Of a DNA stretch of 64,000 nt, positions 27,865-36,991 are shown piece after piece (position 1 is the first letter of the stretch; every line of letters starts with the position of its first letter). A program made the translations under genes and the position numbers. The DNA is taken from positions 1 through 64,000 of the forward strand of contig NZ_SGIM01000012.1 in NCBI RefSeq assembly GCF_004208515.1. Reading direction: 5' to 3'. Below the pieces are notes generated by a model. The model was given only the letters and a program-made list of their open reading frames with translations, did not search any database and had not been told where the DNA came from. The stretch is from Acinetobacter halotolerans (GTDB taxonomy: Bacteria > Pseudomonadota > Gammaproteobacteria > Pseudomonadales > Moraxellaceae).

Positions 27865-28224
27865 TTATGCAGCTAATGCACCTTTAGCTTTTTCAGCTAA
27901 AGCAGCAAATGCAACTGCATCATGCATAGCGATGTCAGCTAATACACGACGGTCGATGATTACTTGAGCTTTTTTCAAGCCATCAATCATGCGGCTATAA
28001 GACAAACCGTTAAGACGAGCACCAGCATTGATACGCGCAATCCATAAAGCACGGAATTGACGTTTCTTCTGACGACGGTCACGGTAAGCATATTGACCAG
28101 CTTTGATTACTGCTTGGAACGCTACGCGATAAACGCGTGAACGAGCACCATAGTAACCTTTAGCGCGAGCAAGAATTTTCTTGTGACGACGATGCGCCAC
28201 TACACCACGTTTTACACGAGCCAT
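27865..28224 (-). CDS. rplT: Ribosomal protein bL20
   Basis: 119 residues, a typical L20: [20 protein letters not shown] start, a long basic N-terminal helix and the globular C-terminal half ([18 protein letters not shown]). It binds 23S rRNA early in large-subunit assembly. It lies 11 bp downstream of rpmI with a GGAGA Shine-Dalgarno. In E. coli L20 represses rpmI-rplT translation; I could not identify the equivalent pseudoknot here. Confidence 0.98.
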   Translation of the reverse strand: MARVKRGVVAHRRHKKILARAKGYYGARSRVYRVAFQAVIKAGQYAYRDRRQKKRQFRALWIARINAGARLNGLSYSRMIDGLKKAQVIIDRRVLADIAMHDAVAFAALAEKAKGALAA

Positions 28225-28235
28225 TTATAATCTCC

Positions 28236-28430
28236 TTAGATGTATGGGCACATACGACGAACTGATGCAACATCACTTACGTGAACCATTACACAGCCGC
28301 GCAATTGACGAATACGCTTAGCAGATTTTTTGGTCAAAATGTGGCGTTTGAACGCTTGTTTACGCTTAAAACCGTTAGCAGTCGCTTTAAAGCGTTTAGC
28401 TGCACCACGGCGAGTTTTCATCTTAGGCAT
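28236..28430 (-). CDS. rpmI: Ribosomal protein bL35
   Basis: 64 residues starting [20 protein letters not shown] at 28430; the frame stays open upstream but those residues are non-coding leader. AGAGGTTGTT before the ATG supplies the Shine-Dalgarno. Highly basic, as expected for L35. Unlike most gamma-proteobacteria, infC is not directly upstream: about 3.3 kb of accessory genes intervenes. Confidence 0.97.
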   Translation of the reverse strand: MPKMKTRRGAAKRFKATANGFKRKQAFKRHILTKKSAKRIRQLRGCVMVHVSDVASVRRMCPYI

Positions 28431-28508
28431 AACAACCTCTTTTGAACACCTGTTCGGAACGTTTGCACCATTGCAAAAACGACCTGCAGGTAAGGGAGGC
28501 AGTATCAT

Positions 28509-28540
28509 ATAGTATTTTTGCTTAAAACTAAAGCAAAAAT
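28509..28540 (-). promoter_or_regulatory. Candidate promoter and inverted repeat upstream of rpmI
   Basis: On the minus strand TTGCTT (28531-28536), a 16-bp spacer and TACTAT (28509-28514) form a plausible promoter. It would give a ~70-nt leader for rpmI-rplT. The same stretch is a 10-bp perfect inverted repeat (ATTTTTGCTT / AAGCAAAAAT, 28514-28540), which could be an operator or a weak terminator for the upstream gene. A separate promoter is expected because infC is far away. Confidence 0.4.
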
Positions 28541-28629
28541 TATGGGTTCAAAGCCGAGCATTCGAGATGCCTTTGCAGATTTGATAAAGCCCTCAATACT
28601 CCCCTCAATAAGCTTACGGACTGAGAAAT

Positions 28630-29058
28630 TCAGCTAAATAACCCTAAATATAAAGCATACATAAATAGATAACGCCCGCCTTTGGCAATCGTCACAATCA
28701 ATAAAAATCGTCCAAACTTTTCTTTCATTAATCCAGCAATTAAGGTGATCGGATCCCCAATCACAGGTACCCAACTCAAAAGTAAGGAATAAAAACCATA
28801 TTTATGATAAATCTGCTGAGCTTGTTCTAAACGAGGTTGAGAAACTGGAAACCATTTTTTATCTTTAAAATGTTCTATTTTTAGCCCCAACCACCAATTC
28901 ACACATGAACCTAGTACATTACCAATGGTTGCCACGAGAAGTAAATAAAAGGGATTTGAAAGACCTTGTACTAATAGCGTCATTAAGACGGCTTCTGACT
29001 GTAAAGGAAGTAACGTTGCAGCCCCAAAAGCGGATATAAATAATAAGAAATAAGACAT
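28630..29058 (-). CDS. YqaA family (DedA-related) membrane protein
   Basis: 142 residues from the ATG at 29058, one codon after a TTG. It is a short DedA/SNARE-associated protein with hydrophobic segments at about 3-25, 35-55, 90-108 and 115-140. It has the signatures GNVLGSCVNWWLG and SWVPVIGDPITLIAGL, characteristic of YqaA. DedA relatives are lipid scramblases or flippases; the activity of the YqaA branch is not established. First of the genes that separate infC from rpmI. Confidence 0.85.
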   Translation of the reverse strand: MSYFLLFISAFGAATLLPLQSEAVLMTLLVQGLSNPFYLLLVATIGNVLGSCVNWWLGLKIEHFKDKKWFPVSQPRLEQAQQIYHKYGFYSLLLSWVPVIGDPITLIAGLMKEKFGRFLLIVTIAKGGRYLFMYALYLGLFS

Positions 29059-29124
29059 CAATTCAAAGTTTCACTCAGACTTGGGCAAAGCATACAGGCA
29101 TTACCCAAAGAACATAACTTGTAA

Positions 29125-29976
29125 TTATTGATTTAAAGCTAATTTTTCCCACAGTTGTTGCAATTGCTCTTTTTCAAGATTAATTCGCAAAACAGTTTTC
29201 ATGGTTTCCTCAAAATCACTAAAAGTAGATAAAATCTTTTTATCCGACCTTTCTTTGCCATGTATTCTTAATACACGGTCTTTTAAAGTCATTCTACTCT
29301 CTGAATTGACCGTAAATAACATCAAATGCTGTGTAAACAATGATTCAGGTGATGTGGATATATACCAATTTGCAATCATAGCATCGGCTGGGGCAATCTT
29401 TTGCTCAGGATTAATGGCATATACATTGACCCATTCATCATGCAGAAAGACTTGCAACATATATTTCATATCCGTCAGCTGCGAAGCATCAATTCCACAC
29501 GCTGCAATATCAACGAATCTGAAAGGCTCTAATGGCGTTGGCTGCATTTTCCCGATCGCCTCAAAAGACAAAATGGTTGTCGGTGTCATGCCACCAAACC
29601 CTGGATCATATAAAAATAATTGTTGATCAAGTCGAACCAATGTTACCAAGTGCGTGCGTACTGGCGCTACGGTGTGGGTACTTTGATAATACACTCGACC
29701 TAACACGTTAAATGCGTCATATCCCAATTCAGTTAACGCAATTCTGGTTAACGTACTGTGTTCTAAACAATATCCTTCCCGATTTTCAATTAATAACTTC
29801 TGAACAAGTCGATCAGGTTCTAATGAAACCTCTTCTCCCAAAAAAGAAGCAATATTACCAAAAGGAATGTGCTGCACATGCAAGCTTAATAAGGTCTTTA
29901 GATTATCCTGCGTCGGTGTGAAGTCGCCTTCAAAACCAAGCTTATTTAAATAACGTGTTGAAATTATTTGCTTCAT
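29125..29976 (-). CDS. Arylamine N-acetyltransferase
   Basis: 283 residues of the NAT family. The Cys-His-Asp triad is C70 (NREGYCLEHSTL), H109 (APVRTHLVTLV) and D124 (LYDPGFGG). The usual RGGxC reads REGYC here. NATs transfer acetyl groups from CoA to arylamines and hydrazines; in bacteria they may also act in secondary or lipid metabolism. Encoded alone between the yqaA-like gene and a small membrane protein. Confidence 0.9.
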   Translation of the reverse strand: MKQIISTRYLNKLGFEGDFTPTQDNLKTLLSLHVQHIPFGNIASFLGEEVSLEPDRLVQKLLIENREGYCLEHSTLTRIALTELGYDAFNVLGRVYYQSTHTVAPVRTHLVTLVRLDQQLFLYDPGFGGMTPTTILSFEAIGKMQPTPLEPFRFVDIAACGIDASQLTDMKYMLQVFLHDEWVNVYAINPEQKIAPADAMIANWYISTSPESLFTQHLMLFTVNSESRMTLKDRVLRIHGKERSDKKILSTFSDFEETMKTVLRINLEKEQLQQLWEKLALNQ

Positions 29977-30096
29977 GACTGACTATGCTTTTTATGATTA
30001 AACTATCCTATAATGATCAAGCCAATTTTAGTTTAAAAATTACACAACTATAAAATAGTCATTCACACCCTGATTAGATTACGGTTTTTGAAATGT

Positions 30097-30540
30097 CTAA
30101 TCCTTCATCCGAGCTAACTTGGATCGAATAACATAAGTAAGGATTGAGAAAAGAAATGGGAAAATAAAAGCCATCCAGAAGGTGAGATCTGAGGTTACAA
30201 TTTCTTGGTACAAGGTGAGTTGAGTATCCCCATCTGAAACTGCCGCCCAGTCAATGGATACCGTATGATCAAGATAAGTGCTTAACAATAACGACAGGCT
30301 TAAAAAGCCCACGAAAAGCCAAGTGCTATAATATGAGTTTCTAGTTTCCACCTGTAGCCAAGCAAATAACGAAGAAAATAAAAGCCCTAAAACACCAATC
30401 AAAACAAATACCAAAATCCCTAAATTATCCTCGGAATAGTGATTTTGCAGCTGAGCGCAAAGGATTGCTGTGATGAAGAGCAATCCCATTGCAATTGCCC
30501 AATGCTTAAAATAGCTGTGCCATCCAATGCCCTGATTCAT
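30097..30540 (-). CDS. Small four-helix membrane protein, unknown
   Basis: 147 residues with four hydrophobic helices (about 13-31, 39-62, 72-91 and 118-137). A polar loop between helices 3 and 4 (HTVSIDWAAVSDGDTQLT) is probably periplasmic. No domain recognised. Its ATG overlaps the stop of the upstream glutathione transferase gene by 4 nt, so the two are translationally coupled. Confidence 0.7.
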   Translation of the reverse strand: MNQGIGWHSYFKHWAIAMGLLFITAILCAQLQNHYSEDNLGILVFVLIGVLGLLFSSLFAWLQVETRNSYYSTWLFVGFLSLSLLLSTYLDHTVSIDWAAVSDGDTQLTLYQEIVTSDLTFWMAFIFPFLFSILTYVIRSKLARMKD

Positions 30541-31157
30541 CCAACTTTTATTGACAAGGCTTTTTGTATCGCAGGTCGAGCGGTTAGGCGCTCAATATAA
30601 TCTTTCACATAAGGATAATCTTCGAGTTGAATACCTTGCCACTCATAACGTAATGCCCAAGGTAAAATCGCCATATCCGCAATTGAATATTCTCCCGCAA
30701 CAAATTTCTGACCAATCAGCTGTTTATTCAACACCCCATAGAGACGTTTGGTTTCATTGATATAACGATCAATCGCATAGGGAATACGTTCAGCAGCAAA
30801 CTTATTAAAATGATGATTTTGCCCAAGCATTGGCCCGAATCCACCCATTTGCCACATCAACCATTGCTCAACTTCAACACGTTCTTGCTCATCACTTGGA
30901 TAGAACAACCCAGTTTTGCGACCCAGATATTGTAGTATCGCACCAGACTCAAATACAGAAATCGATTCGCCACGTGGTCCATTCTGATCAACAATCGCAG
31001 GAATTTTATTATTCGGAGAGATTCTTAAAAAGTCAGGCTGAAACTGATCATTCTCTAAAATATTGATAGGGAAAATTTGATATGCAAGTCCCATTTCTTC
31101 TAAAGCAATTGTTATTTTATGCCCATTGGGTGTACCCCAATAATATAAGTCAATCAT
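30537..31157 (-). CDS. Glutathione S-transferase family protein (YfcG/Ure2p-like)
   Basis: 206 residues. The N-terminal thioredoxin-like domain begins MIDLYYWGTPNGHKITIALE; the TPNGHKI motif is typical of the nu-class YfcG/YghU group. It has the cis-Pro NNKIPAIVD and ESGAILQYL glutathione-binding segments. The all-helical C-terminal domain follows (SIADMAILPWALRYEW). Nu-class enzymes act as disulfide-bond oxidoreductases with glutathione. Coupled to a small membrane protein by a 4-nt overlap. Confidence 0.9.
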   Translation of the reverse strand: MIDLYYWGTPNGHKITIALEEMGLAYQIFPINILENDQFQPDFLRISPNNKIPAIVDQNGPRGESISVFESGAILQYLGRKTGLFYPSDEQERVEVEQWLMWQMGGFGPMLGQNHHFNKFAAERIPYAIDRYINETKRLYGVLNKQLIGQKFVAGEYSIADMAILPWALRYEWQGIQLEDYPYVKDYIERLTARPAIQKALSIKVG

Positions 31158-31286
31158 TTATATTATCCTATTCATCGTTATCATGACTGTTTATGGCGTT
31201 ATAGCATATTTAATCAGCGCTTCGTATTATTCCAATACGAAACAAAACAATAAAATGCACCTTTTCAATGGGCTGGTGTAAGAAAA

Positions 31287-31604
31287 CTACTGGCTTGCTA
31301 AGTATGCTTTGGCTTTTTCACCGACAAACCGACGCCCCGCATTTTCGCCATCGATCCATTCTTCAACCGTAAATAAGTTGAATAATCCAACTTTAACCAA
31401 AGTGGGAATAGCCAGCGCCAACTCCTGTTCAACCTCACCACGTGCACCTGCATTATATAAATCAATGTTATGCAACATGGTTGCTACAGTTCCAGTTTGA
31501 ACCTGACTACCATCCTTTAATCTAACTTGCGGTAAAATCTCTCCATCCTGTACCACTTTTTGATTTATTTCAGATAATTCATGTGTACCATTTATCGTAG
31601 ACAT
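31287..31604 (-). CDS. Conserved hypothetical protein
   Basis: 105 residues, soluble and acidic, with no signal peptide. It contains LKDGSQVQTGTVATMLHNID, then a helical EQELALAIPTLVKVG stretch and a C-terminal GENAGRRFVGEKAKAYLA. No family is recognised with confidence. It stands alone between the glutathione transferase gene and infC, in the DNA that splits the infC-rpmI neighbourhood. Confidence 0.65.
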   Translation of the reverse strand: MSTINGTHELSEINQKVVQDGEILPQVRLKDGSQVQTGTVATMLHNIDLYNAGARGEVEQELALAIPTLVKVGLFNLFTVEEWIDGENAGRRFVGEKAKAYLASQ

Positions 31605-31703
31605 TCGCGTGTGCCTCTATAGAAATAGTTTAATATTCAAGTAAATTTATCATGAATTAGCTTAAAAATTTAATGATTATCGTTATTGAGTAAATATTTT
31701 TTG

Positions 31704-31737
31704 CAAAAAAAAGCACCGCTTATTGCGGTGCTTTTTT
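31704..31737. terminator. Terminator after infC
   Basis: Stem aagcaccgc / gcggtgctt with a 5-nt loop and A/T runs on both sides. It ends the thrS-infC transcript 12 bp after the infC stop and so confirms that rpmI is not co-transcribed from here. Confidence 0.93.
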
Positions 31738-31748
31738 ATCAAGAAAAA

Positions 31749-32300
31749 TTACTTTTTCTTTTTCGGGCCCAATAACATGCCCATTTGACGGCCTTCCATT
31801 TTTGGAGCTTGTTCAACAACGCCAAATTCAGCCACATCGCCCTCAATTTTTTGCAATTGAGCTAAACCAAGCTGTTGGTGTGCCATTTCACGACCACGGA
31901 AACGCAAAGTAATTTTCACCTTATTTCCTTCTTCAAGGAAACGTAAAATTGCACGCAATTTTACTTGATAATCACCCACATCCGTCGCAGGACGTAACTT
32001 GATTTCTTTCACTTGCACTTGATGCTGTTTTTTCTTCGCATCTTTTTGCTTTTGCTTTAAGTCAAATAAGTGCTTGTTGTAGTCCATGATTTTACAAACA
32101 GGAGGTTCTGCATTAGCAACGATCTCAACAAGGTCAAGATGGGCTTCTTCAGCAGCACGCAACGCTTCAGTTAATGAAACGACTCCTTTTTGCTCACCAT
32201 CTGCTGCAACGAGACGTACTTCTTTCGCACGAATCTCATCGTTGATGGCAGGACGGTTACTTTTAGCACCTTGTTGTTGGTTACGGTCAGGCTGTTTAAT
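31749..32300 (-). CDS. infC: Translation initiation factor IF-3 (ATT start)
   Basis: 183 residues when started at the ATT at 32300. The first in-frame ATG gives only 137 residues and would remove most of the N-terminal domain. The extra N-terminal part reads [20 protein letters not shown], then [19 protein letters not shown], clearly IF-3. The C-domain carries [13 protein letters not shown] and ends in KKKK. GGAG from the end of thrS lies 8 nt before the ATT. An AUU start is the classical feature that lets E. coli IF-3 repress its own translation. The gap from the thrS stop is 5 nt. Confidence 0.95.
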   Translation of the reverse strand: MKQPDRNQQQGAKSNRPAINDEIRAKEVRLVAADGEQKGVVSLTEALRAAEEAHLDLVEIVANAEPPVCKIMDYNKHLFDLKQKQKDAKKKQHQVQVKEIKLRPATDVGDYQVKLRAILRFLEEGNKVKITLRFRGREMAHQQLGLAQLQKIEGDVAEFGVVEQAPKMEGRQMGMLLGPKKKK

Positions 32301-32305
32301 CTTTA

Positions 32306-34228
32306 TTACTCCACGATATACCGGCCACGTTCGGCAACGGCAGATTTCACTAAGTCAATAAATGCATCGATTGACATAGTACCTAAATTTTTTCCTGAGC
32401 GAGTACGCACGTTTACGGTACCTTCTTCAACTTCTCGATCACCAAGAACCAAAAGATAAGGAATACGCTCTAGGGTACGCTCACGAATCTTAAATCCGAT
32501 CTTTTCATTTCTCAAGTCAGAAATAGTACGAAGACCATTTTCTTTGAGTTTTGCAACCACTTGTTCGCATGCTTCAGCTTGTGAATCGGTAATATTCATT
32601 ACACAAGCTTGGATAGGAGCAAGCCAAGGTGGCATGAAACCAGCGTAGTGTTCAATTAGTATACCAATAAAACGCTCGAAACTGCCAAGAATTGCACGAT
32701 GTAACATGACTGGTTGATCACGCTCATTATCTTCTGTGACATAAGATGCATCTAAACGAATCGGCAAATTAAAATCACATTGGATTGTACCGCATTGCCA
32801 TACACGACCTAAGCAATCTTTTAACGAAAATTCAATTTTCGGGCCATAAAATGCCCCTTCACCTGGTTGCAAGTCCCAAGCCAAGCCAGCATCATCAAGT
32901 GCATCGGCCAAAGATTTTTCAGCGATGTCCCAAAGTGCATCATCACCCACACGCTTTTCTGGACGTGTTGATAACTTCATTTGTACTTCTTCAAAGCCAA
33001 AATCTTTATAAACATCTAAAGTCAGTTTAATAAAGTCAGCAACTTCTTTACCAATTTGTTCTTTGGTACAGAAAATATGGGCATCGTCTTGCGTAAATCC
33101 ACGAACACGCATGATGCCGTGCAAAGAACCCGATGGCTCATTACGATGACAAGAACCAAATTCCGCCAAACGAATTGGTAAATCACGGTAAGACTTTAAG
33201 CCTTGGTTAAAGACTTGTACGTGACATGGGCAGTTCATTGGCTTCACCGCATAGTTACGACTTTCCGAATGTGTCGTAAACATGTTTTCTGCGTAGTTCG
33301 CCGCATGTCCAGATTTTTCCCACAAAGTGAAGTCAACAATTTGTGGTGTCTTAATTTCTAAGTAACCATTGTCTTGTTGAACTTTACGCATGTATTGTTC
33401 AAGCACTTGATAAATTGTCCAACCATTTGCATGCCAAAACACCATACCCGGCGCTTCTTCTTGCATATGGAATAAATCTAAAGCTTTACCAATTTTACGA
33501 TGATCACGCTTTTCGGCTTCTTCAATACGTTTGATATATGCAGCTAACTGTTTTTTATCCGCCCAAGCTGTACCATAAATACGTTGCAGCTGTTCATTCT
33601 TCGCATCACCGCGCCAGTATGCACCAGAGATTTTAGTGAGCTTGAATGATTTTAAGAATTTGGTGTTTGGTACGTGTGGTCCACGGCACATATCCAAATA
33701 ATCTTGATGGTAGTACAAGCCCATTTGTGTTTCTTCAGGCATGTCTGCTATCAAGCGTAACTTGTATTCTTCACCACGCGCTGTGAACTCAGCAACGACT
33801 TCATCACGTGGTGTCATTTTCTTAATAACATCATAATCTTGATCGATGAGCTTTTTCATACGCTCTTCAATCGCTGCCATATCATCCAATGTAAATGGAC
33901 GTGGCATCCAGATGTCGTAGTAGAAACCTTCTTCGATCACAGGACCGATCACCATTTTCGCCTCTGGGAACAATTGCTTAACAGCATGTCCAACCAAGTG
34001 CGCACATGAGTGACGAATAATTTCTAAACCTTCTTCATCTTTCGGTGTAATAATCTGAACTGTTGCATCTTCTGTGATGAGATCACAGGCATCCACCAAG
34101 CGATCATTGATACGACCTGCTACAGTATTTTTCGCAAGACCCGGACCAATGCTCTGAGCAAGTTCCATTACGGAAATCGGATGATCAAATTGTTTCTGAT
34201 CACCATTTGGTAAAGTAATGATTGGCAT
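32306..34228 (-). CDS. thrS: Threonyl-tRNA synthetase
   Basis: 640 residues (E. coli 642). TGS domain at the N-terminus, the editing domain ([16 protein letters not shown] with its HxxxH), then the class II core with zinc ligands in [17 protein letters not shown] and [12 protein letters not shown], and a C-terminal anticodon-binding domain. It charges tRNA-Thr and clears Ser-tRNA-Thr. AAGGAT precedes the ATG. The leader carries a structured operator, described separately. It is co-transcribed with infC. Confidence 0.98.
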   Translation of the reverse strand: MPIITLPNGDQKQFDHPISVMELAQSIGPGLAKNTVAGRINDRLVDACDLITEDATVQIITPKDEEGLEIIRHSCAHLVGHAVKQLFPEAKMVIGPVIEEGFYYDIWMPRPFTLDDMAAIEERMKKLIDQDYDVIKKMTPRDEVVAEFTARGEEYKLRLIADMPEETQMGLYYHQDYLDMCRGPHVPNTKFLKSFKLTKISGAYWRGDAKNEQLQRIYGTAWADKKQLAAYIKRIEEAEKRDHRKIGKALDLFHMQEEAPGMVFWHANGWTIYQVLEQYMRKVQQDNGYLEIKTPQIVDFTLWEKSGHAANYAENMFTTHSESRNYAVKPMNCPCHVQVFNQGLKSYRDLPIRLAEFGSCHRNEPSGSLHGIMRVRGFTQDDAHIFCTKEQIGKEVADFIKLTLDVYKDFGFEEVQMKLSTRPEKRVGDDALWDIAEKSLADALDDAGLAWDLQPGEGAFYGPKIEFSLKDCLGRVWQCGTIQCDFNLPIRLDASYVTEDNERDQPVMLHRAILGSFERFIGILIEHYAGFMPPWLAPIQACVMNITDSQAEACEQVVAKLKENGLRTISDLRNEKIGFKIRERTLERIPYLLVLGDREVEEGTVNVRTRSGKNLGTMSIDAFIDLVKSAVAERGRYIVE

Positions 34229-34304
34229 AATAAAATCCTTAAGGAGTGATGCCCTCTACGAAGGAGCATATCACCGCGAGATTATGTATTGAGGTAAACC
34301 TCAA
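34229..34304 (-). promoter_or_regulatory. thrS translational operator (tRNA-Thr mimic)
   Basis: Read on the minus strand upstream of the thrS ATG: the Shine-Dalgarno AAGGAT, then a hairpin at 34246-34274. The outer stem is GTGAT/ATCAC. The inner five-position stem GCTCC/AGGGC has three Watson-Crick pairs, one G-U and a C-A at the loop end, and closes the seven-base loop TTCGTAG. That loop equals a tRNA anticodon loop with U33, anticodon CGU and A37. The CGU occupies positions about -32 to -30. A single-stranded linker follows, then a second hairpin (TTGAGG/CCTCAA, 34289-34304). This is the domain order of the E. coli operator through which ThrRS represses its own translation. Confidence 0.7.
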
Positions 34305-34493
34305 AAGATAAAAAACGGCGGATAAAAAGTATCGAAGATTTTACACAGGTTTAGGCAAGGATGAAACCTCTGTGTCAGAAAAACCCAAGTTCATTCAAGG
34401 TTTTCTCTCAGACTAAAGCCTAAATGATTTAGATTGAACTAAACACTATGTTGATTAGATAGAGATGACAAAAACATTTAGGGAGCAATACAC

Positions 34494-36137
34494 ATGGTCA
34501 GTGCTTATGATGAGTTACCACAAACACCCGCAAACTTCGTCGCCTTATCTCCATTACGCTATTTAGAGCGTGCCGCCTATATTTATCCAGATCAAGCTGC
34601 GATTATTCATGGTGAGCGCCAAATTACATGGAAACAAACTTATCAGCGCTGTCGTCAATTCGCCCATCAACTCGAAAAATTAGGAATTCAGAAAAATGAT
34701 ACCGTCTCGGTGTTATTACCCAATATCCCTGCCATGATTGAAGCACATTTTGCGGTACCGATGGTTGGTGCGGTTTTAAATACCTTAAACACTCGCCTTG
34801 ATGCAAAAACCATTGCCTTTATGCTTGAACATGCTGAAGCAAAAGTCCTATTGGTTGATCCTGAATTTCGCCCAATCGCTGAAGAAGCGCTCACACTTAT
34901 CGCACAAGAAATTATTGTGATTGATGTGTTTGATGCCGAATTCGATGGCGAGCAAATTGCCATTGGACAATACGAATATGAATCTTGGATCGCCCAAGGT
35001 GATCCTGAGTTTGAATGGCATTTACCTCAAGATGAATGGGATGCGATCAGTCTAAATTACACCTCAGGCACTACGGGTAATCCCAAAGGTGTGGTCTATC
35101 ACCATCGAGGAGCCTACCTCAATGCTGCAAGCAATATTTTAGCTTGTGGGATGAAACCACGTGCGGTGTATCTGTGGACACTCCCGCTATTTCACTGCAA
35201 TGGTTGGTGTTTTGCATGGTCAATTGCAGCCAGTGGTGGTACTAATATTTGCTTACGCCGTGTAGATCCAACACTGGTCTTTAAATATATCGCCAAGCAT
35301 AAAGTGGATTATTTCTGTGGTGCGCCCATTGTTTTATCGATGCTGATTAATGCACCTCAACAACAAAAAATAGCATTTGAACACCACGTAGAAGTTATGG
35401 TAGCGGGTGCCGCGCCTCCCGTTGCCATCATTGAAGGAATGCATCATATCGGCATTAATGTCAATCATGTGTATGGTTTAACCGAGACCTATGGCCCTTC
35501 AGCACTTTGCGCTACACAAGCAGGCTGGAGTGATTTATCTATTCAGGAACAAGCTCAACTTCATTCCCGTCAAGGTGTGCCATATCCATTGCAAGACAGT
35601 ATGCGTGTACTTGATCCCGAGACCATGCAACCTGTGCCTAATGACGGTCAAACTATGGGAGAAATTATGTTCCGTGGCAATATCGTCATGAAAGGTTATT
35701 TGAAAAACCCTCAAGCAACGGAAGAGGCATTTAAAGGGGGCTGGTTCCATACCGGTGATTTAGCTGTGTGTCATCCTGACGGCTATGCCAAAATTACCGA
35801 CCGTTCTAAAGATATTATTATTTCAGGTGGCGAAAATATTTCATCTTTAGAAGTTGAGGATGTGCTCTATCGTCACCCCGCAGTATTAACTGCAGCTGTG
35901 GTGGCAAAGCCAGATCCTCGCTGGCAAGAAGTACCATGTGCATTTATTGAATTAAAACAAGGCGCATCTACGTCAACGGAAGAGATCATTGCGCACTGTC
36001 ACAAAGAGCTTGCTCGCTTTAAAGTTCCTAAAGATATCGTGATTACTGAAATTCCAAAGACATCGACAGGCAAACTACAGAAATTTATTTTACGCGAGTG
36101 GGCTAAACAACGCGCGTCAGGTGAGTTTGGAAATTAA
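34494..36137 (+). CDS. AMP-forming acyl-CoA synthetase
   Basis: 547 residues of the ANL superfamily. The P-loop-like YTSGTTGNPKGV, the adenylate-binding YGLTETYG, the hinge-region WFHTGDLAVCHPDG and the C-terminal catalytic Lys in PKTSTGKLQKF are all present. Sequence and length fit the branch of medium-chain acyl-CoA (AlkK-like) and DmdB-like ligases; the substrate is not certain. GGGAG lies 8 nt before the ATG. Monocistronic, divergent from thrS, with its own terminator. Confidence 0.9.
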   Translation: MVSAYDELPQTPANFVALSPLRYLERAAYIYPDQAAIIHGERQITWKQTYQRCRQFAHQLEKLGIQKNDTVSVLLPNIPAMIEAHFAVPMVGAVLNTLNTRLDAKTIAFMLEHAEAKVLLVDPEFRPIAEEALTLIAQEIIVIDVFDAEFDGEQIAIGQYEYESWIAQGDPEFEWHLPQDEWDAISLNYTSGTTGNPKGVVYHHRGAYLNAASNILACGMKPRAVYLWTLPLFHCNGWCFAWSIAASGGTNICLRRVDPTLVFKYIAKHKVDYFCGAPIVLSMLINAPQQQKIAFEHHVEVMVAGAAPPVAIIEGMHHIGINVNHVYGLTETYGPSALCATQAGWSDLSIQEQAQLHSRQGVPYPLQDSMRVLDPETMQPVPNDGQTMGEIMFRGNIVMKGYLKNPQATEEAFKGGWFHTGDLAVCHPDGYAKITDRSKDIIISGGENISSLEVEDVLYRHPAVLTAAVVAKPDPRWQEVPCAFIELKQGASTSTEEIIAHCHKELARFKVPKDIVITEIPKTSTGKLQKFILREWAKQRASGEFGN

Positions 36138-36144
36138 TCCAAAA

Positions 36145-36174
36145 AAAAAGAAGTTTCAAATGAAACTTCTTTTT
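36145..36174. terminator. Bidirectional terminator between the acyl-CoA ligase and darP
   Basis: Inverted repeat agaagtttca / tgaaacttct separated by two bases and flanked by A and T runs. Serves both convergent genes. Confidence 0.9.
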
Positions 36175-36179
36175 GGTCT

Positions 36180-36719
36180 TTAGCCTTGTTCAGACAACAA
36201 CGCCACTTGCTGTACATAATTCACCAATTTAAGTTTAGAGGCTGCAAGCTCTTCTTCACTCACTTCTCGTTTAATATCACGATGAATACGCAATACATGC
36301 TGCCGTAAAGTATGGCGTTCAGAGGCATTATAGACTTTACTAAATTCATTAATGATTGGATCACCCTGATCAATCATACGATCGACCCAACGTAACAACT
36401 GTGCTTGTTTCTTCGCACCTTGTTGAGGAGTTAGATAAGATAAAATCGTTGTTTCATTTTCATTGCGCAGTAATTTACCAATTCGTAAGAACTGACGACG
36501 TTTTGCTTCATATGAACTAATCGTTTGTACATCAAGCAGCGCATCAATTAAACGCTCATCGACAGGCAGCTTTTGAATCTGTTTTGGATTCAATTGAGCC
36601 AGTTGTTCACCCAAAGCGGCCATGCGCTGTACCGCTTTTTTTTGCTCAGTTCTACTTGCACGCCCTTCTAATGACTCGAAATCTTCATCGGTATAACGCT
36701 GCTGGGTACGACGTGACAC
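36180..36719 (-). CDS. darP: Ribosome biogenesis factor DarP (YjgA, DUF615)
   Basis: 179 residues, highly charged and helical, matching the YjgA/DarP family: opening SRRTQQRYTDEDFESLEGRA and the central LLRNENETTILSYL, QLLRWVDRMIDQG and RQHVLRIHRDIKRE segments. DarP associates with late 50S precursors and helps peptidyl-transferase-centre maturation. The start is GTG, 2 nt after the ptsO stop, so it is coupled to rapZ-ptsO. Confidence 0.9.
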   Translation of the reverse strand: MSRRTQQRYTDEDFESLEGRASRTEQKKAVQRMAALGEQLAQLNPKQIQKLPVDERLIDALLDVQTISSYEAKRRQFLRIGKLLRNENETTILSYLTPQQGAKKQAQLLRWVDRMIDQGDPIINEFSKVYNASERHTLRQHVLRIHRDIKREVSEEELAASKLKLVNYVQQVALLSEQG

Positions 36720-36721
36720 TA

Positions 36722-36991
36722 TTACTCTGCCTCATAAAATTTTGCTGCGAACAGCGATTGAATTTCTTCCAGTGCCTTTTCTTCATCAACACCTTCGATG
36801 ACTAATCTTAATGTGGTGCCCTTACCAGCACCCAACATCAACAACGACATAATATTTTTTGCATCAACCAACTTATCGCCCTTACCAATTTGAATAAAAG
36901 AACGAAACTTCGTTGTCACTTCAATAAGTTTACCAGATGCGCGTGCGTGTAAGCCGAGTTTATTAATTACATCAATTGTTGTGTCTATCAT
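36722..36991 (-). CDS. ptsO: Nitrogen-PTS phosphocarrier NPr (HPr family)
   Basis: 89 residues with the phosphorylatable His15 in GLHARAS and the HPr signature [15 protein letters not shown]. The context after rapZ identifies it as NPr rather than sugar-PTS HPr. It relays phosphate from PtsP to PtsN (EIIA-Ntr), linking nitrogen and carbon status to regulation. In A. baumannii it is connected to GigB, whose homologue is near the start of this window. Its ATG overlaps the rapZ stop. Confidence 0.93.
   Translation of the reverse strand: MIDTTIDVINKLGLHARASGKLIEVTTKFRSFIQIGKGDKLVDAKNIMSLLMLGAGKGTTLRLVIEGVDEEKALEEIQSLFAAKFYEAE

Noticed and set aside
29201..29626. 141-codon plus-strand open frame opposite the arylamine N-acetyltransferase gene
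   Set aside because: Lies entirely antisense to a gene with an intact catalytic triad; its sequence is low quality with no recognisable domain.
31749..32162. infC as a truncated or frameshifted gene
   Set aside because: It looks short only if an ATG start is required. The same frame continues upstream with typical IF-3 sequence to an ATT with a good Shine-Dalgarno.
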